A stretch of DNA of 64,000 nucleotides from JAAZMI01 sp050948785 (GTDB taxonomy: Bacteria > Bacillota > Dethiobacteria > DTU022 > UBA8154): the NCBI GenBank assembly GCA_050948785.1, contig JBMNEM010000006.1, forward strand, positions 315,662-379,661, written 5' to 3'. The stretch's first letter is position 1; each line of letters opens with the position of its first letter. The position numbers and the translations under genes were made by a program. Shown here piece by piece: positions 17,489-26,421 of the stretch. The notes under the pieces are model-generated. The model was not told where the DNA came from. It searched no databases and worked only from the letters and a program-made list of their open reading frames with translations.

Positions 17489-18216
17489 CTTTTTCCACTC
17501 CTTACAGAAAGGTAAGCCCTGGCCACTTCAAGATCAATAGGGGTAGTCAACTTGAGGTTGATAAAGCTTCCCGGGACAACCTTTACTTTCATTCCCAGGC
17601 GCTCTACAAGTGTGGCGTCATCGCTCCCTAAAAAATTTTCTTCTTTGGCCTGGCAGTGTGCCTGCCAAAGGAGGAAAAATTTAAAACACTGGGGGGTTTG
17701 GATCGCCATAAAATTTTTTCTGGGGGGAGTACTGCAGACCATCAAACTGCTGTCTATTTCTTTAATCGTATCCTGCAGGGGAATACCGGCAATTGCTGCC
17801 CCGCTGGAGAGAGCTTCCCGGTAAACATTTAAAATCAAGGATTTATCGACCAGCGGCCGCGCACCGTCATGGATACAAATAATGGTCTCCCCGGGTGTAT
17901 TTTTTTGGTAAAGATGTTTTAAGGCCTCAAAAACAGAATGCTGGCGTTCTTTCCCCCCTTCAACCAGGAAAAGCTGTTTCTCTCCAGGGAAAAAGGGTGC
18001 CCGGATCTGTTCATTAAAAATCTTTTCCTCACCGGGAGCGATAACGACCAGCACGGGGGAAAAAAGTTTCAAGCCGAGGAAAACCTCCAGGGTATGGGCC
18101 AGAACGGGTTTTCCAGCCAAGGAAAGGTAAAGTTTGGAACCTTCCCCACCCATACGTCTTCCTTTTCCGGCGGCAGTAATCAGTAAAACAGGCTTATGTT
18201 CCCCTTTGCAGCTCAC
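17485..18216 (-). CDS. ispD: 2-C-methyl-D-erythritol 4-phosphate cytidylyltransferase IspD
   Basis: The N-terminal nucleotide-binding loop ITAAGKGRRMGGEGSKLY, the IHDGARPLV block and the VERLGMKVKVVPGS end define IspD. It transfers CMP from CTP to methylerythritol 4-phosphate, the step before IspF in the pathway. AAGGAGG lies 6 bases before GTG 18216 but touches the ATG at 18222, so GTG is preferred; the difference is two residues. Downstream of the PIN/TRAM gene. Confidence 0.93.
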   Translation of the reverse strand: MSCKGEHKPVLLITAAGKGRRMGGEGSKLYLSLAGKPVLAHTLEVFLGLKLFSPVLVVIAPGEEKIFNEQIRAPFFPGEKQLFLVEGGKERQHSVFEALKHLYQKNTPGETIICIHDGARPLVDKSLILNVYREALSSGAAIAGIPLQDTIKEIDSSLMVCSTPPRKNFMAIQTPQCFKFFLLWQAHCQAKEENFLGSDDATLVERLGMKVKVVPGSFINLKLTTPIDLEVARAYLSVRSGKR

Positions 18217-18267
18217 CTTCATCCTCCTTATTTCGTCTGGTGTATTCCTGGGCCAAGAGGAATAAGG

Positions 18268-19371
18268 TTATTGCTTCAGGCTAATTTTTTCCGAAAAATT
18301 ACCTTTTGGCTTGGCAAAAATCATCCGGCCCGCGGCCGTTTGCAGCACGCTGGTTACCAGGACATCTACTGTTTCCCCAATATAACGCCGACCTCCCTCC
18401 ACGACAACCATGGTCCCATCGTCGAGGTAGGCAACACCCTGGCCGGCTTCTTTGCCGTCTTTGATAATTTGTGCGCTCATCTCTTCACCGGGAAGAACCA
18501 CTGGTTTTACAGCATTAGCCAGCTCGTTAATATTAAGAACGAATACCCCCTGTAATTCACAAACTTTATTAAGATTGAAATCATTGGTGACAATTATTCC
18601 TGATACTTCCTGAGCAAGTTTGATGAGCTTGCTATCTACCTCTGCGGTATCCTCGTAATCCTTGTTGACGATCTTTATAGCAATCTCCATTTCCTTTTGC
18701 ATTGTATTCAAAATATCCAGCCCGCGGCGGCCACGGTTTCTTTTCAGTAAGTCAGGAGAATCAGCAATATGCTGCAGTTCTTCCAGGACAAAGCCCGGGA
18801 CGACTATTTCCCCTTCCATAAAACCTGTTTTACTGATATCCATAATTCGCCCGTCAATAATCACGCTTGTATCGAGAATTTTTACCGGAGGCGATGTTTT
18901 CCTTTCCTGCTGGCTGGAACGTTTAAGAAAATATGCAGACAAAAATATAAATTCATCTTTGCGGTTAAGAATAAAGGTTACTCCCAAATAGCTTAATACA
19001 AGTGTTACGGCCAAAGAAAGATAGGGGCCTATCCACGGAATACGGGAAAGAGGAAAATTTAATAAAACACCGATCAACAGTGCGATAATCAAGCCGGCAG
19101 CACCTAGAATAATATCCTGAGTGGGAATAGTTTTCATCTTCCCATCAGTCCAGGAAGCAAGATTACTTACAGAAATAACCAGGGAAGGAGTAGCAAAATA
19201 ACATATGATTCCAAATACAGCCCCTCCCAGCATCGGGATCCATAGTCCCGCAGAAAAAGGTAGGGAGATTTCTGTAGCAACCAATAATGAAGGAAAGACA
19301 ACTTTAAAAAGTTCGAATCCCCCTACAAAACCAATCATTGTCAAAAAAATACGCATAATAAACCTGAACAT
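18268..19371 (-). CDS. PIN/TRAM domain membrane protein (YacL-like)
   Basis: Four hydrophobic helices in the first 150 residues anchor the protein in the membrane. A PIN nuclease-like domain follows ([36 protein letters not shown]) with its acidic residues intact, then a C-terminal TRAM RNA-binding domain ([18 protein letters not shown]). The family is conserved in Firmicutes next to carD and ispD; a ribonuclease role is assumed from the fold. Start is uncertain: ATG 19371 has GGAGG 11 bases upstream, GTG 19383 has it immediately adjacent. It has its own promoter at 19414-19443. Confidence 0.9.
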   Translation of the reverse strand: MFRFIMRIFLTMIGFVGGFELFKVVFPSLLVATEISLPFSAGLWIPMLGGAVFGIICYFATPSLVISVSNLASWTDGKMKTIPTQDIILGAAGLIIALLIGVLLNFPLSRIPWIGPYLSLAVTLVLSYLGVTFILNRKDEFIFLSAYFLKRSSQQERKTSPPVKILDTSVIIDGRIMDISKTGFMEGEIVVPGFVLEELQHIADSPDLLKRNRGRRGLDILNTMQKEMEIAIKIVNKDYEDTAEVDSKLIKLAQEVSGIIVTNDFNLNKVCELQGVFVLNINELANAVKPVVLPGEEMSAQIIKDGKEAGQGVAYLDDGTMVVVEGGRRYIGETVDVLVTSVLQTAAGRMIFAKPKGNFSEKISLKQ

Positions 19372-19413
19372 GGGGTTTTTCACCTCCCCTCACCTTTTAT
19401 TTTTTATTATTTT

Positions 19414-19443
19414 ATTATAACGTATATTTTTACCCCACTTCAA
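19414..19443 (-). promoter_or_regulatory. Sigma-A promoter of the PIN/TRAM-ispD-ispF string
   Basis: The minus strand reads TTGAAG (19443-19438), an 18-base spacer and TATAAT (19419-19414), just upstream of the PIN/TRAM ribosome site. Confidence 0.55.
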
Positions 19444-19506
19444 GGATTATTATACCCAAAACAGGAGGGAAAATGTTCATAAATCAAGTACAACACCGGC
19501 TTAAAC

Positions 19507-19529
19507 AAAAAAGACATCAAGGTGATGCC
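19507..19529 (-). terminator. Rho-independent terminator of carD
   Basis: On the minus strand GGCATCA-CCT-TGATGTC forms a 7-base stem followed by TTTTTTG. It lies about 40 bases after the carD stop. Confidence 0.7.
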
Positions 19530-19567
19530 TCTAAATAAATTTATTTATATTATTTTCGTTAGGGGAA

Positions 19568-20050
19568 TTATGCTTCATCAAAGAGCCTTTCCAGATCGGC
19601 CATAACCTCATTCCGATCAACCCCCTGCACCATAATCATTTCACTGATTAAAATCTGCTTGGCACTTTCCAGCATTCTTCTCTCTCCGGTGGAAAGCCCT
19701 TTAAGCCTTTCCCGCAGTAAAAGGCTGCGCACTACCTCCGCAACTTTAAAAATACTGCCGCTTTTAATTTTTTCCATGTTCGCACGGTAACGGCGGTTCC
19801 AGTTGGTATTAGTCAATTCTCCTTCGCTGCCCAGTATCTGGTACACCTTGTCAACAGACGATTTTCCGATTACATCCCGCAAACCCACCTTTTGTACATT
19901 ATCGAGGGGTATCATAACCTTCATATCCCCGGCGGGTATATTCATTACATAATATTTCTTTTTATCTCCGAGAATTTCTTTTTCCTCAATGGCTTCGATG
20001 ACACCGGCACCATGCATCGGATAAACAACCTTGTCCCCAATGTTAAACAT
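19568..20050 (-). CDS. carD: CarD/CdnL-family transcription regulator
   Basis: The N-terminal RNA-polymerase-interacting domain (FNIGDKVVYPMHGAGVIEAI) resembles that of the repair coupling factor TRCF, and a helical C-terminal domain follows. Family members bind the polymerase beta subunit and stabilise open complexes at ribosomal and other promoters. Length 160 aa is normal. GGGAGG lies 11 bases before ATG 20050. Two tandem sigma-A promoters lie upstream. Here it is followed by its own terminator. Confidence 0.92.
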   Translation of the reverse strand: MFNIGDKVVYPMHGAGVIEAIEEKEILGDKKKYYVMNIPAGDMKVMIPLDNVQKVGLRDVIGKSSVDKVYQILGSEGELTNTNWNRRYRANMEKIKSGSIFKVAEVVRSLLLRERLKGLSTGERRMLESAKQILISEMIMVQGVDRNEVMADLERLFDEA

Positions 20051-20209
20051 TTAAACAGATCCTCCCTAATCAACAATAACCTGAGTAGAACACAGGACCC
20101 CCTGTGCTCCTTACTCTCCACGTCATTCTTTTACCAATACCCTGATCCTGCATTTACAACCTGAAAAATTACTGCTGAGGCAACTTAAAGAGAATCAAAG
20201 CTTCATTCT

Positions 20210-20238
20210 ATTTTAACATATTTTTGGAACCATGTCAA
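20210..20238 (-). promoter_or_regulatory. Sigma-A promoter P1 of carD (proximal)
   Basis: The minus strand has TTGACA (20238-20233), a 17-base spacer and TAAAAT (20215-20210). The leader to carD contains a small hairpin CACAGG/CCTGTG at 20091-20106. Confidence 0.7.
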
Positions 20239-20250
20239 AAAGAAGAGTGT

Positions 20251-20279
20251 ATTTTATCACAAGTATGGGATAATGTCAA
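20251..20279 (-). promoter_or_regulatory. Sigma-A promoter P2 of carD (distal)
   Basis: The minus strand has TTGACA (20279-20274), a 17-base spacer and TAAAAT (20256-20251), the same architecture as P1 and 41 bases further upstream. Confidence 0.7.
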
Positions 20280-20356
20280 TGTTGCAGCAACTTTTTTTAG
20301 GTAGAAAAGATTTATTGAACCAACCGGAACAAAGCACCGGAAAAAAACTATAAAAG

Positions 20357-20386
20357 TTGACAGGTTTTTGAAACAGCAAGTATAAT
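20357..20386 (+). promoter_or_regulatory. Sigma-A promoter of the 134-residue protein gene
   Basis: TTGACA (20357-20362), an 18-base spacer and TATAAT (20381-20386) form a near-perfect promoter, divergent from the carD promoters. Confidence 0.75.
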
Positions 20387-20420
20387 AAGGTTACAGAAAC
20401 AAAAGGGGTGACATAAAACC

Positions 20421-20825
20421 ATGAAAATGAGTAAAAGCACAGTTATTTCCTTATTTCAGGATAAAGTTTCCGAACTTCTTCTCAAACACCGCAGCATTTT
20501 GGACAGCATCTCCAAGCACTCAGAATCGGCCATACGTGTAAACAGAGCGATCGCCAAAGCAGTGACAAGCTGCGGGTGTATCTCCATCAATGCCGGCAAA
20601 CAGCAGCTTCCCGCTGAAATTTCCCTGGAAGAATGCCGGAAATATATGAATTCCCATCTTAAAGGAACTTTATGTGAAAACTGTCAGGAAACTATTGAGG
20701 AAGAAATTGGTAAACAGCTTTTTTACTTAACTGCTTTATGTCACCTTCTTGATTTTCAGCTGGAAGATATTTTTGAAAAAGAGTATGAGCGGCTTAACAC
20801 CCTGGGATATTTTCACCTTTCATAA
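20421..20825 (+). CDS. Conserved hypothetical protein, possibly DUF1573/MazG-like
   Basis: This soluble, mostly helical 134-residue protein has four Cys: CGC near residues 51-53 and a CENC pair near 95. Its end (EEEIGKQLFYLTALCHLLDF) looks like the last helices of MazG-type nucleotide pyrophosphatases, but the Asp of the EELGD motif is replaced by Lys, so catalysis is doubtful. Proteins of this kind are often found between radA/disA and carD in Clostridia; I recall them as DUF1573-like but cannot confirm this. A strong sigma-A promoter and AAAAGGGGTGA support a real, expressed gene. Confidence 0.8.
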   Translation: MKMSKSTVISLFQDKVSELLLKHRSILDSISKHSESAIRVNRAIAKAVTSCGCISINAGKQQLPAEISLEECRKYMNSHLKGTLCENCQETIEEEIGKQLFYLTALCHLLDFQLEDIFEKEYERLNTLGYFHLS

Positions 20826-20852
20826 CTAACCCGGGTAAATTAAAGAGAAGGC

Positions 20853-20873
20853 GGGGACGGCGTAAACGTCCCC
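20853..20873. repeat. GGGGACG hairpin (dispersed GGGGACGG element)
   Basis: GGGGACG and CGTCCCC form a perfect 7-base stem with a 7-base loop. The GGGGACGG core also occurs at 54733, 54808 and 63985, always between genes. There is no T-run here. Confidence 0.4.
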
Positions 20874-21002
20874 CTGCCAGCAAAGAAGTAAAAGCGAAGG
20901 TGAGGAACCGCCCGGTATTCCGTCCTTCGCAACCCTGTCAGCCTGAGTAGTTACCATCTTTTTCATCTTTCTTAAACACACGCGAAACCGTTTTTTTGTG
21001 GA

Positions 21003-22394
21003 TCATGACTTGCCGTTAAAAGCAAGCTGAAGAGCCTCGGCCAGAGTGGAAACACCAATCAGTTCCAGATCTTTGCCGGTCTCTTTTATGGTAGAAAGAA
21101 GATTTGCAGTAAGGTTTCCACGCGGCAAAATACAGTAATTAAAGCCCATTTTAGCCCCTTCTTTGAGTCGCTCCTCCATGCGGTTAACAGGACGCACCTC
21201 TCCGGTTAAGCCTATTTCCCCAACGAACATAGCCTGCCTTAAAACAGCCCGGTCCCTTAAACTGGAAGCCAAGCTTAAAGCCACCCCCAGGTCCACTGCC
21301 GGTTCCATAATTTTAACACCGCCAACTACGTTGATAAAGATATCACAGTTATATAACTGCAAACCGGCTCTTTTTTCCAGCACAGCAATGATAATCGCGA
21401 CCCGGTTATAATCCAGGCCGGTAGAAATACGCCGGGGTGGACCGTTAAAATGAGAAGGTGTAACTAAACCCTGAATCTCTACAAGCAGAGGACGGGTTCC
21501 CTCCATCACGGGCACAACTACCGAACCTGCTCCGCCCAAAGGACGCTCGGTAAGAAAAAGCGCCGACGGGTTCGGCACTTCCAGTAAACCTTTGGATTCC
21601 ATGGTAAAAATCCCAATTTCATTAGTGGCTCCAAAACGATTTTTAATACTGCGCAGGAGACGAAAACTCTGGTAGCGGTCACCTTCAAAATACAGGACAC
21701 AGTCGACCATATGCTCCAGCAAGCGGGGGCCGGCCAGGGTCCCTTCTTTGGTCACATGACCAATGATAAAAAAAACTATTCCCTGACTTTTGGCCAGCTG
21801 CACCAGGGAGGCCGTGATCTCCCGTACCTGGACCACACTGCCGGGAACATTACCGAGTTCACTTTTCATCGTCGTCTGAATGGAGTCCACCACTACTACC
21901 CGGGGATTAAACTTGACGATACCCGCGGCAATACGGCTGTACTCTGTCTCCGCCAGAATCATCGCCGGTATATGGGATAAGTGCAGCCTATCGGCACGCA
22001 TCTTGATCTGGTGCAAAGATTCCTCCCCGGTCACGTAAAGAACTTTATGGCCTTGTGAAACCAGCCCGAGAGCCGCCTGTAGCAAGAGCGTTGATTTGCC
22101 AATACCGGGGTCACCCCCGACGAGGATAGTTGTACCGGGAACCGCTCCTCCCCCCAAAACCCTGTCCAGCTCCTTAATGCCTGTGCAGAGACGCTCTTCC
22201 CGGAGGGGCTCGATCTCATCGAGTAATTGAATATTTTCCGGCTTCCCTGGCCGGGAAATATTCCCAGCATTTAAGGGGAGAGACACTTCTTCCAGCATCG
22301 AGTTCCAGCTCTGGCAGCCCGGACAGCGCCCCATCCATTTATACGCTTCATAACCACACTGCTGGCAAACATATACAATTTTTTCTTTGGTCAT
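21003..22394 (-). CDS. radA: DNA repair protein RadA
   Basis: A C4 zinc finger (Cys10, Cys13, Cys24, Cys27) leads to a RecA-like ATPase with Walker A GGDPGIGKSTLL and the RadA-specific KNRFG motif, and then a Lon-protease-like C-terminal domain. RadA drives branch migration during recombinational repair. Length 463 aa is usual. In many Clostridia radA follows clpC and precedes disA; here clpC is 21 kb away and disA is not in the window. Only 13 bases separate it from nfo upstream, so the two are probably co-transcribed. Confidence 0.95.
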   Translation of the reverse strand: MTKEKIVYVCQQCGYEAYKWMGRCPGCQSWNSMLEEVSLPLNAGNISRPGKPENIQLLDEIEPLREERLCTGIKELDRVLGGGAVPGTTILVGGDPGIGKSTLLLQAALGLVSQGHKVLYVTGEESLHQIKMRADRLHLSHIPAMILAETEYSRIAAGIVKFNPRVVVVDSIQTTMKSELGNVPGSVVQVREITASLVQLAKSQGIVFFIIGHVTKEGTLAGPRLLEHMVDCVLYFEGDRYQSFRLLRSIKNRFGATNEIGIFTMESKGLLEVPNPSALFLTERPLGGAGSVVVPVMEGTRPLLVEIQGLVTPSHFNGPPRRISTGLDYNRVAIIIAVLEKRAGLQLYNCDIFINVVGGVKIMEPAVDLGVALSLASSLRDRAVLRQAMFVGEIGLTGEVRPVNRMEERLKEGAKMGFNYCILPRGNLTANLLSTIKETGKDLELIGVSTLAEALQLAFNGKS

Positions 22395-22407
22395 CTTCCT
22401 TTTTCCT

Positions 22408-23262
22408 TTAAACTTCCGGAGATTCCCGGGCGTAGGAACGTAAGCGGGCCAGATTAACCGCAGCCCGATCTGTCCCCATTTCCGGGGTTTCCAGGATCAC
22501 AGGCATCTTTTCCGGCCAGGGATAACTCAAAAAGGCTTTCAGCCCTTCCGGGCCGATAAAGCCTTCACCCAGGTGGGAGTGGCGGTCCCGGTAGGAACCA
22601 CACGGCGAACTACTATCATTAAGGTGTACAGCTTTGATCTTTTCCATCCCGATGTGCTCACAAAGCTCACCCATGGTTTTTTTCAAGCCTTCCGGGCTGG
22701 AAAAGTCATAGCCGAAAGCCCAAGCGTGTGCGGTATCCAGACAAACCCCCAGGGGTGCCCGCTCCCCCAAAGAATGCAGGATCTTGCCGATAGAAATAAA
22801 GGTGCCCCCCAGGGAGGTCCCTCCGCCGGCTGTATTTTCCAGAAGCAGCTCTACTCCGGGAGGCCAATCTTTCATTTCCTTTTCCAGAGTGGAGATAAAG
22901 AGATCCATCCCCTCCTGGTATCCTCGACCGCCATGGCTGCCAATATGCAGAACTACATAAGGGGAGCCCAAAAGATGAGCATTGTGCAAAGTCTGCCGTA
23001 ATAACCGGCATGATTTAACGTGAAATTCCTCTTTTTTCGCCGCCAGGTTGACGAGGTAAGCTGTATGAATGATCAAAGGATCAATAGCACATTCCTGCAA
23101 AACCCGGCGACGCCTGGCAACCTCTGCGGGTTCCAGCTGGGGAGCGTTCCAGGAAGTCGGGTTGCCGATAAAAACCTGCAAGGTCTGGCAGCCAATTTCG
23201 GCAGCACGCTGCACATTCCTGGCAAACCCCCCTCTTTGGGGCATATGTATACCAAATCGCAT
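22408..23262 (-). CDS. nfo: Deoxyribonuclease IV (endonuclease IV)
   Basis: The protein is a TIM-barrel AP endonuclease of the Nfo family. Zinc-site motifs are visible: VVLHIGSH, LLENTAGGG, GVCLDTAHAWAFGYD, KAVHLNDS and the final VILETPEMG. It cuts 5' to abasic sites in base excision repair. Length 284 aa is standard. It precedes radA, giving a small DNA-repair pair. Confidence 0.95.
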   Translation of the reverse strand: MRFGIHMPQRGGFARNVQRAAEIGCQTLQVFIGNPTSWNAPQLEPAEVARRRRVLQECAIDPLIIHTAYLVNLAAKKEEFHVKSCRLLRQTLHNAHLLGSPYVVLHIGSHGGRGYQEGMDLFISTLEKEMKDWPPGVELLLENTAGGGTSLGGTFISIGKILHSLGERAPLGVCLDTAHAWAFGYDFSSPEGLKKTMGELCEHIGMEKIKAVHLNDSSSPCGSYRDRHSHLGEGFIGPEGLKAFLSYPWPEKMPVILETPEMGTDRAAVNLARLRSYARESPEV

Positions 23263-23290
23263 TAAACCACCACTTTAATGTTATTTTTAT

Positions 23291-23758
23291 CTAGTATAGT
23301 TCATTCATAATCATATTTACAACTTCGTCCACGACGGCAAAAACATTTTGACTCAATCCAATGCAAAACCTATGGCGCTCTTCTATCTCTATACCGATGA
23401 CAATAATTTCCTTCGGCAGTCCCGAGGGAGAAATTTTCCCGCGCAATTCCAAAAGGGGATAAAAATTGTGAGCATGGATAGTTTTAAAAAGTATCCCTTC
23501 AAGGTTGTCACTGTCACCTTCTTTAAGCGTATAACGGTAAACAGTGCCCGCCGGGCCTTGAGTAGAGCAGGCATCAATAATAATCACTTTGTCGGAACCG
23601 GCCAATAATTCCACCAGCAGTTGCCCGGGAGAACGCAGCTCCCGGATTTCAACGCTCTCCGGTAAAATTTCATTCTGCAGGCGCCTTACAATATGAATGC
23701 CAACACCCTCATCATGGGCTAAAAGATTGCCGCACCCGATAATCTTAATTTTTTTCAT
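23291..23758 (-). CDS. [NiFe] hydrogenase maturation protease (HycI/HyaD type)
   Basis: The motifs IIGCGNLLAHDEGVG near the N terminus and VIIIDACS in the middle carry the nickel-sensing acidic residues of these endopeptidases, and His in HAHNFYPLL is the usual third ligand. The enzyme removes a C-terminal peptide from the hydrogenase large subunit after nickel insertion. No hydrogenase genes lie in this window, so its partner is elsewhere. ATG 23758 gives the clean MKKIKI start with AAGGGG about 10 bases upstream; a TTG two codons earlier is possible. Confidence 0.85.
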   Translation of the reverse strand: MKKIKIIGCGNLLAHDEGVGIHIVRRLQNEILPESVEIRELRSPGQLLVELLAGSDKVIIIDACSTQGPAGTVYRYTLKEGDSDNLEGILFKTIHAHNFYPLLELRGKISPSGLPKEIIVIGIEIEERHRFCIGLSQNVFAVVDEVVNMIMNELY

Positions 23759-23923
23759 CTCCAAAATTCCCCTTTATCAATTCGCTAATTTTTAAAAATT
23801 CATGAACTGGAGAAAATAACTATTGAAGATTTTGAATAAATCAACAAAGATTCTTCTTCCCCCTGTTCCCAATAAGCGCTCCAGGCCCATATTTCTAAAT
23901 ATACCTTCTTTAAAATTATATAA

Positions 23924-24667
23924 TTACTTGGCCATCTCGGCAAGAATTTTTTCAACAGCTACTTCCGGAGATGAATGCTGAATGATGGGGCGTCCAATTA
24001 CAAGGTAGCTGGCCCCGGCTTCCAGGGCCTGCAAAGGAGTTAGCACCCGCTGCTGGTCATCATGAACTGACCATGAAGGGCGAATACCCGGGGTAATGAT
24101 CAGGAAATCTTTACCACATTTTGTCCGGATAGCTCCCGCCTCCTGCGAAGAGGCAACGACTCCGTCCATACCGCTTTCCATGCCCATGAAGGCCAGGTGG
24201 ACAACATGCCGGGACAAATTCTTTTCAATTCCGGCCTCCTCGCGGAGGGTTTTTTCATTAAAAGAAGTTAAGACCGTCACACCGATAATTAGTGGCGGAG
24301 AAACACCCAGCTTTGCAGCCGTCTCCCGGGCGGCCTCTACTGTAGTGCGGACCATCTCCCGTCCACCGCTTAAATGTACATTAAACATATCGACACCGCA
24401 GCGTGTCACAACTTTAGCGGTAGAAGCCACGGTATGAGGTATATCATGAAATTTTAAATCCAGAAACACCTTCACACCCAAATCTTTCAGCGTAGTGAGG
24501 ATGCGGGGACCACAAGCTGTAAAAAGCCTCATTCCCACCTTAAAATAATTTATCGGGGGAGAAAGAAGCTTGACCAGGGCATAGGCCTCCTCTTCTTTGT
24601 CTACATCAAGGGCTACAATAATCTTTTCCGCCGCTTCCTGTCCTTTAAGCTCCTCATGTTTCTTCAA
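23924..24667 (-). CDS. pyrF: Orotidine 5'-phosphate decarboxylase
   Basis: The enzyme makes UMP from OMP. The catalytic Asp-Lys-Asp array is seen in FLDLKFHDIPHTV, with ALDVD at the N terminus and the phosphate-binding IGRPI near the C terminus. Length 247 aa is normal. The start is a TTG at 24667. It is the last gene of pyrB-C-K-D-F, read on the minus strand, and follows pyrD after 39 bases. Confidence 0.95.
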   Translation of the reverse strand: MKKHEELKGQEAAEKIIVALDVDKEEEAYALVKLLSPPINYFKVGMRLFTACGPRILTTLKDLGVKVFLDLKFHDIPHTVASTAKVVTRCGVDMFNVHLSGGREMVRTTVEAARETAAKLGVSPPLIIGVTVLTSFNEKTLREEAGIEKNLSRHVVHLAFMGMESGMDGVVASSQEAGAIRTKCGKDFLIITPGIRPSWSVHDDQQRVLTPLQALEAGASYLVIGRPIIQHSSPEVAVEKILAEMAK

Positions 24668-24689
24668 GACCCTGCCAACACCCTTCCTT

Positions 24690-24717
24690 AAGTTAGTAAT
24701 GTGAAGTTAGTAATGTG
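24690..24717. repeat. 14-base tandem duplication over the pyrD stop codon
   Basis: AAGTTAGTAATGTG occurs twice in direct succession (24690-24703 and 24704-24717). The pyrD stop codon lies in the second copy, so the duplication does not alter the protein. Confidence 0.8.
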
Positions 24718-25618
24718 CTGCTCCCACGATTTCTTCCGGGCTTGAAAAACCCTCCGCATCTAAAAAGGCATTTATATCGGCAATCAGCCGGGGGATAGTG
24801 CAAGGCTCGACAAAGTTTGCCGTCCCCACAGCTACAGCTCGGGCCCCGGCCATTATAAATTGCAGGGCATCATTTACATGCATAATTCCCCCCATGCCAA
24901 TCAGCGGCAGCTTGACGGCACGGTATACTTCATAGACCATGCGTACAGCTACCGGCCTGATCGCCGGCCCGGAAAGTCCACCGGTGATATTGCCCAGAAA
25001 AGGGCGCCTGGCGGCGATATCGATCACCATCCCTTTCAAAGTGTTCACCAGGGAAAGAATATCTGCCCCGCCGCTTTCCGCGGCCCGGGCCAGTTCAACA
25101 ATGTCCGTCACGTTGGGGGAAAGCTTGACAATCAGGGGTAAATCAGAAACCCGGCGCACCTTCTCCACCACCCTGCCGATGGTTGTAACCGATGTTCCAA
25201 ATTGAATGCCGCCCTGCTTTACGTTTGGGCAGGAAAGATTCATCTCCAAGGCTAAAATTCCCGGAACAGCAGAAAGTTCCCGTGCCAGGGTTACATATTC
25301 TTCCTCACTCTCCCCGGCTATATTCACAATTACCGCCGCACGGCAAGCTCGCAGGCGGGGCAGCTCCCGCGCCAGAAAAGCTTCCAGGCCGGGATTTTGC
25401 AGCCCGATCGCATTCAACATGCCGGCCGGAGTTTCAACAATTCTGGGTGGAGAATTACCCTCCCGGGGTTTAATCGTCAGGCCATTAACCACCAGCGCGC
25501 CCAATTTTTCCAGGGCAAAAAAGGAGGCGTATTCTTCACCGAAACCAAATGTCCCTGAGGCTGCCAGCACGGGGTTTTTTAATTTTATAGGCCCCAGCTT
25601 TACCTCCAGATTGGCCAT
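24707..25618 (-). CDS. pyrD: Dihydroorotate dehydrogenase B, catalytic subunit
   Basis: This FMN protein oxidises dihydroorotate to orotate. NPVLAASGTFGFG, the active-site block NLSCPNVKQGG and IGMGGIMHVNDALQ fit class 1B, which works with PyrK and NAD. ATG 25618 (MANLEVKLG) is the family start and follows GAGGTGG just past the pyrK stop; the longer frame to 25660 would overlap pyrK. Length 303 aa is normal. Confidence 0.95.
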   Translation of the reverse strand: MANLEVKLGPIKLKNPVLAASGTFGFGEEYASFFALEKLGALVVNGLTIKPREGNSPPRIVETPAGMLNAIGLQNPGLEAFLARELPRLRACRAAVIVNIAGESEEEYVTLARELSAVPGILALEMNLSCPNVKQGGIQFGTSVTTIGRVVEKVRRVSDLPLIVKLSPNVTDIVELARAAESGGADILSLVNTLKGMVIDIAARRPFLGNITGGLSGPAIRPVAVRMVYEVYRAVKLPLIGMGGIMHVNDALQFIMAGARAVAVGTANFVEPCTIPRLIADINAFLDAEGFSSPEEIVGAAHY

Positions 25619-25619
25619 C

Positions 25620-26402
25620 TTACCATTCCACCTCCTGCGCATCAAAAACGGGGCCATCACGACATACCAAGCGGTACGTGCTCTTTTCCCCTTTCCGTAT
25701 GCTTACGGCACACCCTTGACAGGCACCCAGGCCGCAGGCCATTCTTTCTTCCAGGGAAAACTGCAAGGGGAAATTCCAAAACTTGTTTTTCATGGCCAGC
25801 GCCTGCAGCATCGGCCGGGGCCCACAGGCAAAAAGCTCTGCCGGTGGCAGGCCGCTGCGCAGAGCGTCTTCAAAAAGTGCCGTTACCCGACCATGGTAGC
25901 CACTGCTGCCGTCCTCTGTCGCCAGGTGCACTTCAGTTTCATAGGGTAAAAATCTTTTCAGAGGAAGGAGTTTCGTACCGGAAGCGGCCCCGTAAAAGAG
26001 GATAACTTTTCTTTCTTTCCCGGCCAGCGCCCGGGCTAAAAACAACAACGGCGCCACCCCGATACCCCCCGCTAAAAGTACAGCCGGTAGAGAGCTTGGA
26101 AAGGCCCGAAAACCTTTTCCCAGCGGGCCAAGACAATCCAGGGCGGCATCCTTTTTTACTTTGCTTAAAATAGCGGTTCCTTCCCCGGCCAGGCGAAAAA
26201 TAACCTGCACCGTGCCTTTTTGGGGAGAAGTTCCCGCCACGCTGAAAGGACGCCGGAGGAAAGGAATGAGGCTTTCCCCGATACGGATATGCAAAAATTG
26301 CCCGGGAAGAGATTGCGTGGCAAGATGCGGTTCTTCCAGCAACAGGTAATAATAATGCTTGGCCAGCTCTTCAATGGCCACCACGCGTGCCTTGAATAAC
26401 AC
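25620..26402 (-). CDS. pyrK: Dihydroorotate dehydrogenase B, electron transfer subunit
   Basis: An FAD/NAD-binding ferredoxin-reductase fold (FLRRPFSVAG for FAD, LLAGGIGVAPLL for NAD) ends in a 2Fe-2S site, CGLGACQGC plus the later CRDGP Cys. It passes electrons from PyrD's FMN to NAD. The start is GTG 26402 with GGAGTAGG upstream. It lies between pyrC and pyrD in the pyrimidine operon and its stop nearly touches the pyrD start. Confidence 0.95.
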   Translation of the reverse strand: MLFKARVVAIEELAKHYYYLLLEEPHLATQSLPGQFLHIRIGESLIPFLRRPFSVAGTSPQKGTVQVIFRLAGEGTAILSKVKKDAALDCLGPLGKGFRAFPSSLPAVLLAGGIGVAPLLFLARALAGKERKVILFYGAASGTKLLPLKRFLPYETEVHLATEDGSSGYHGRVTALFEDALRSGLPPAELFACGPRPMLQALAMKNKFWNFPLQFSLEERMACGLGACQGCAVSIRKGEKSTYRLVCRDGPVFDAQEVEW

Positions 26403-26421
26403 AAAACCTACTCCTTTTTGT

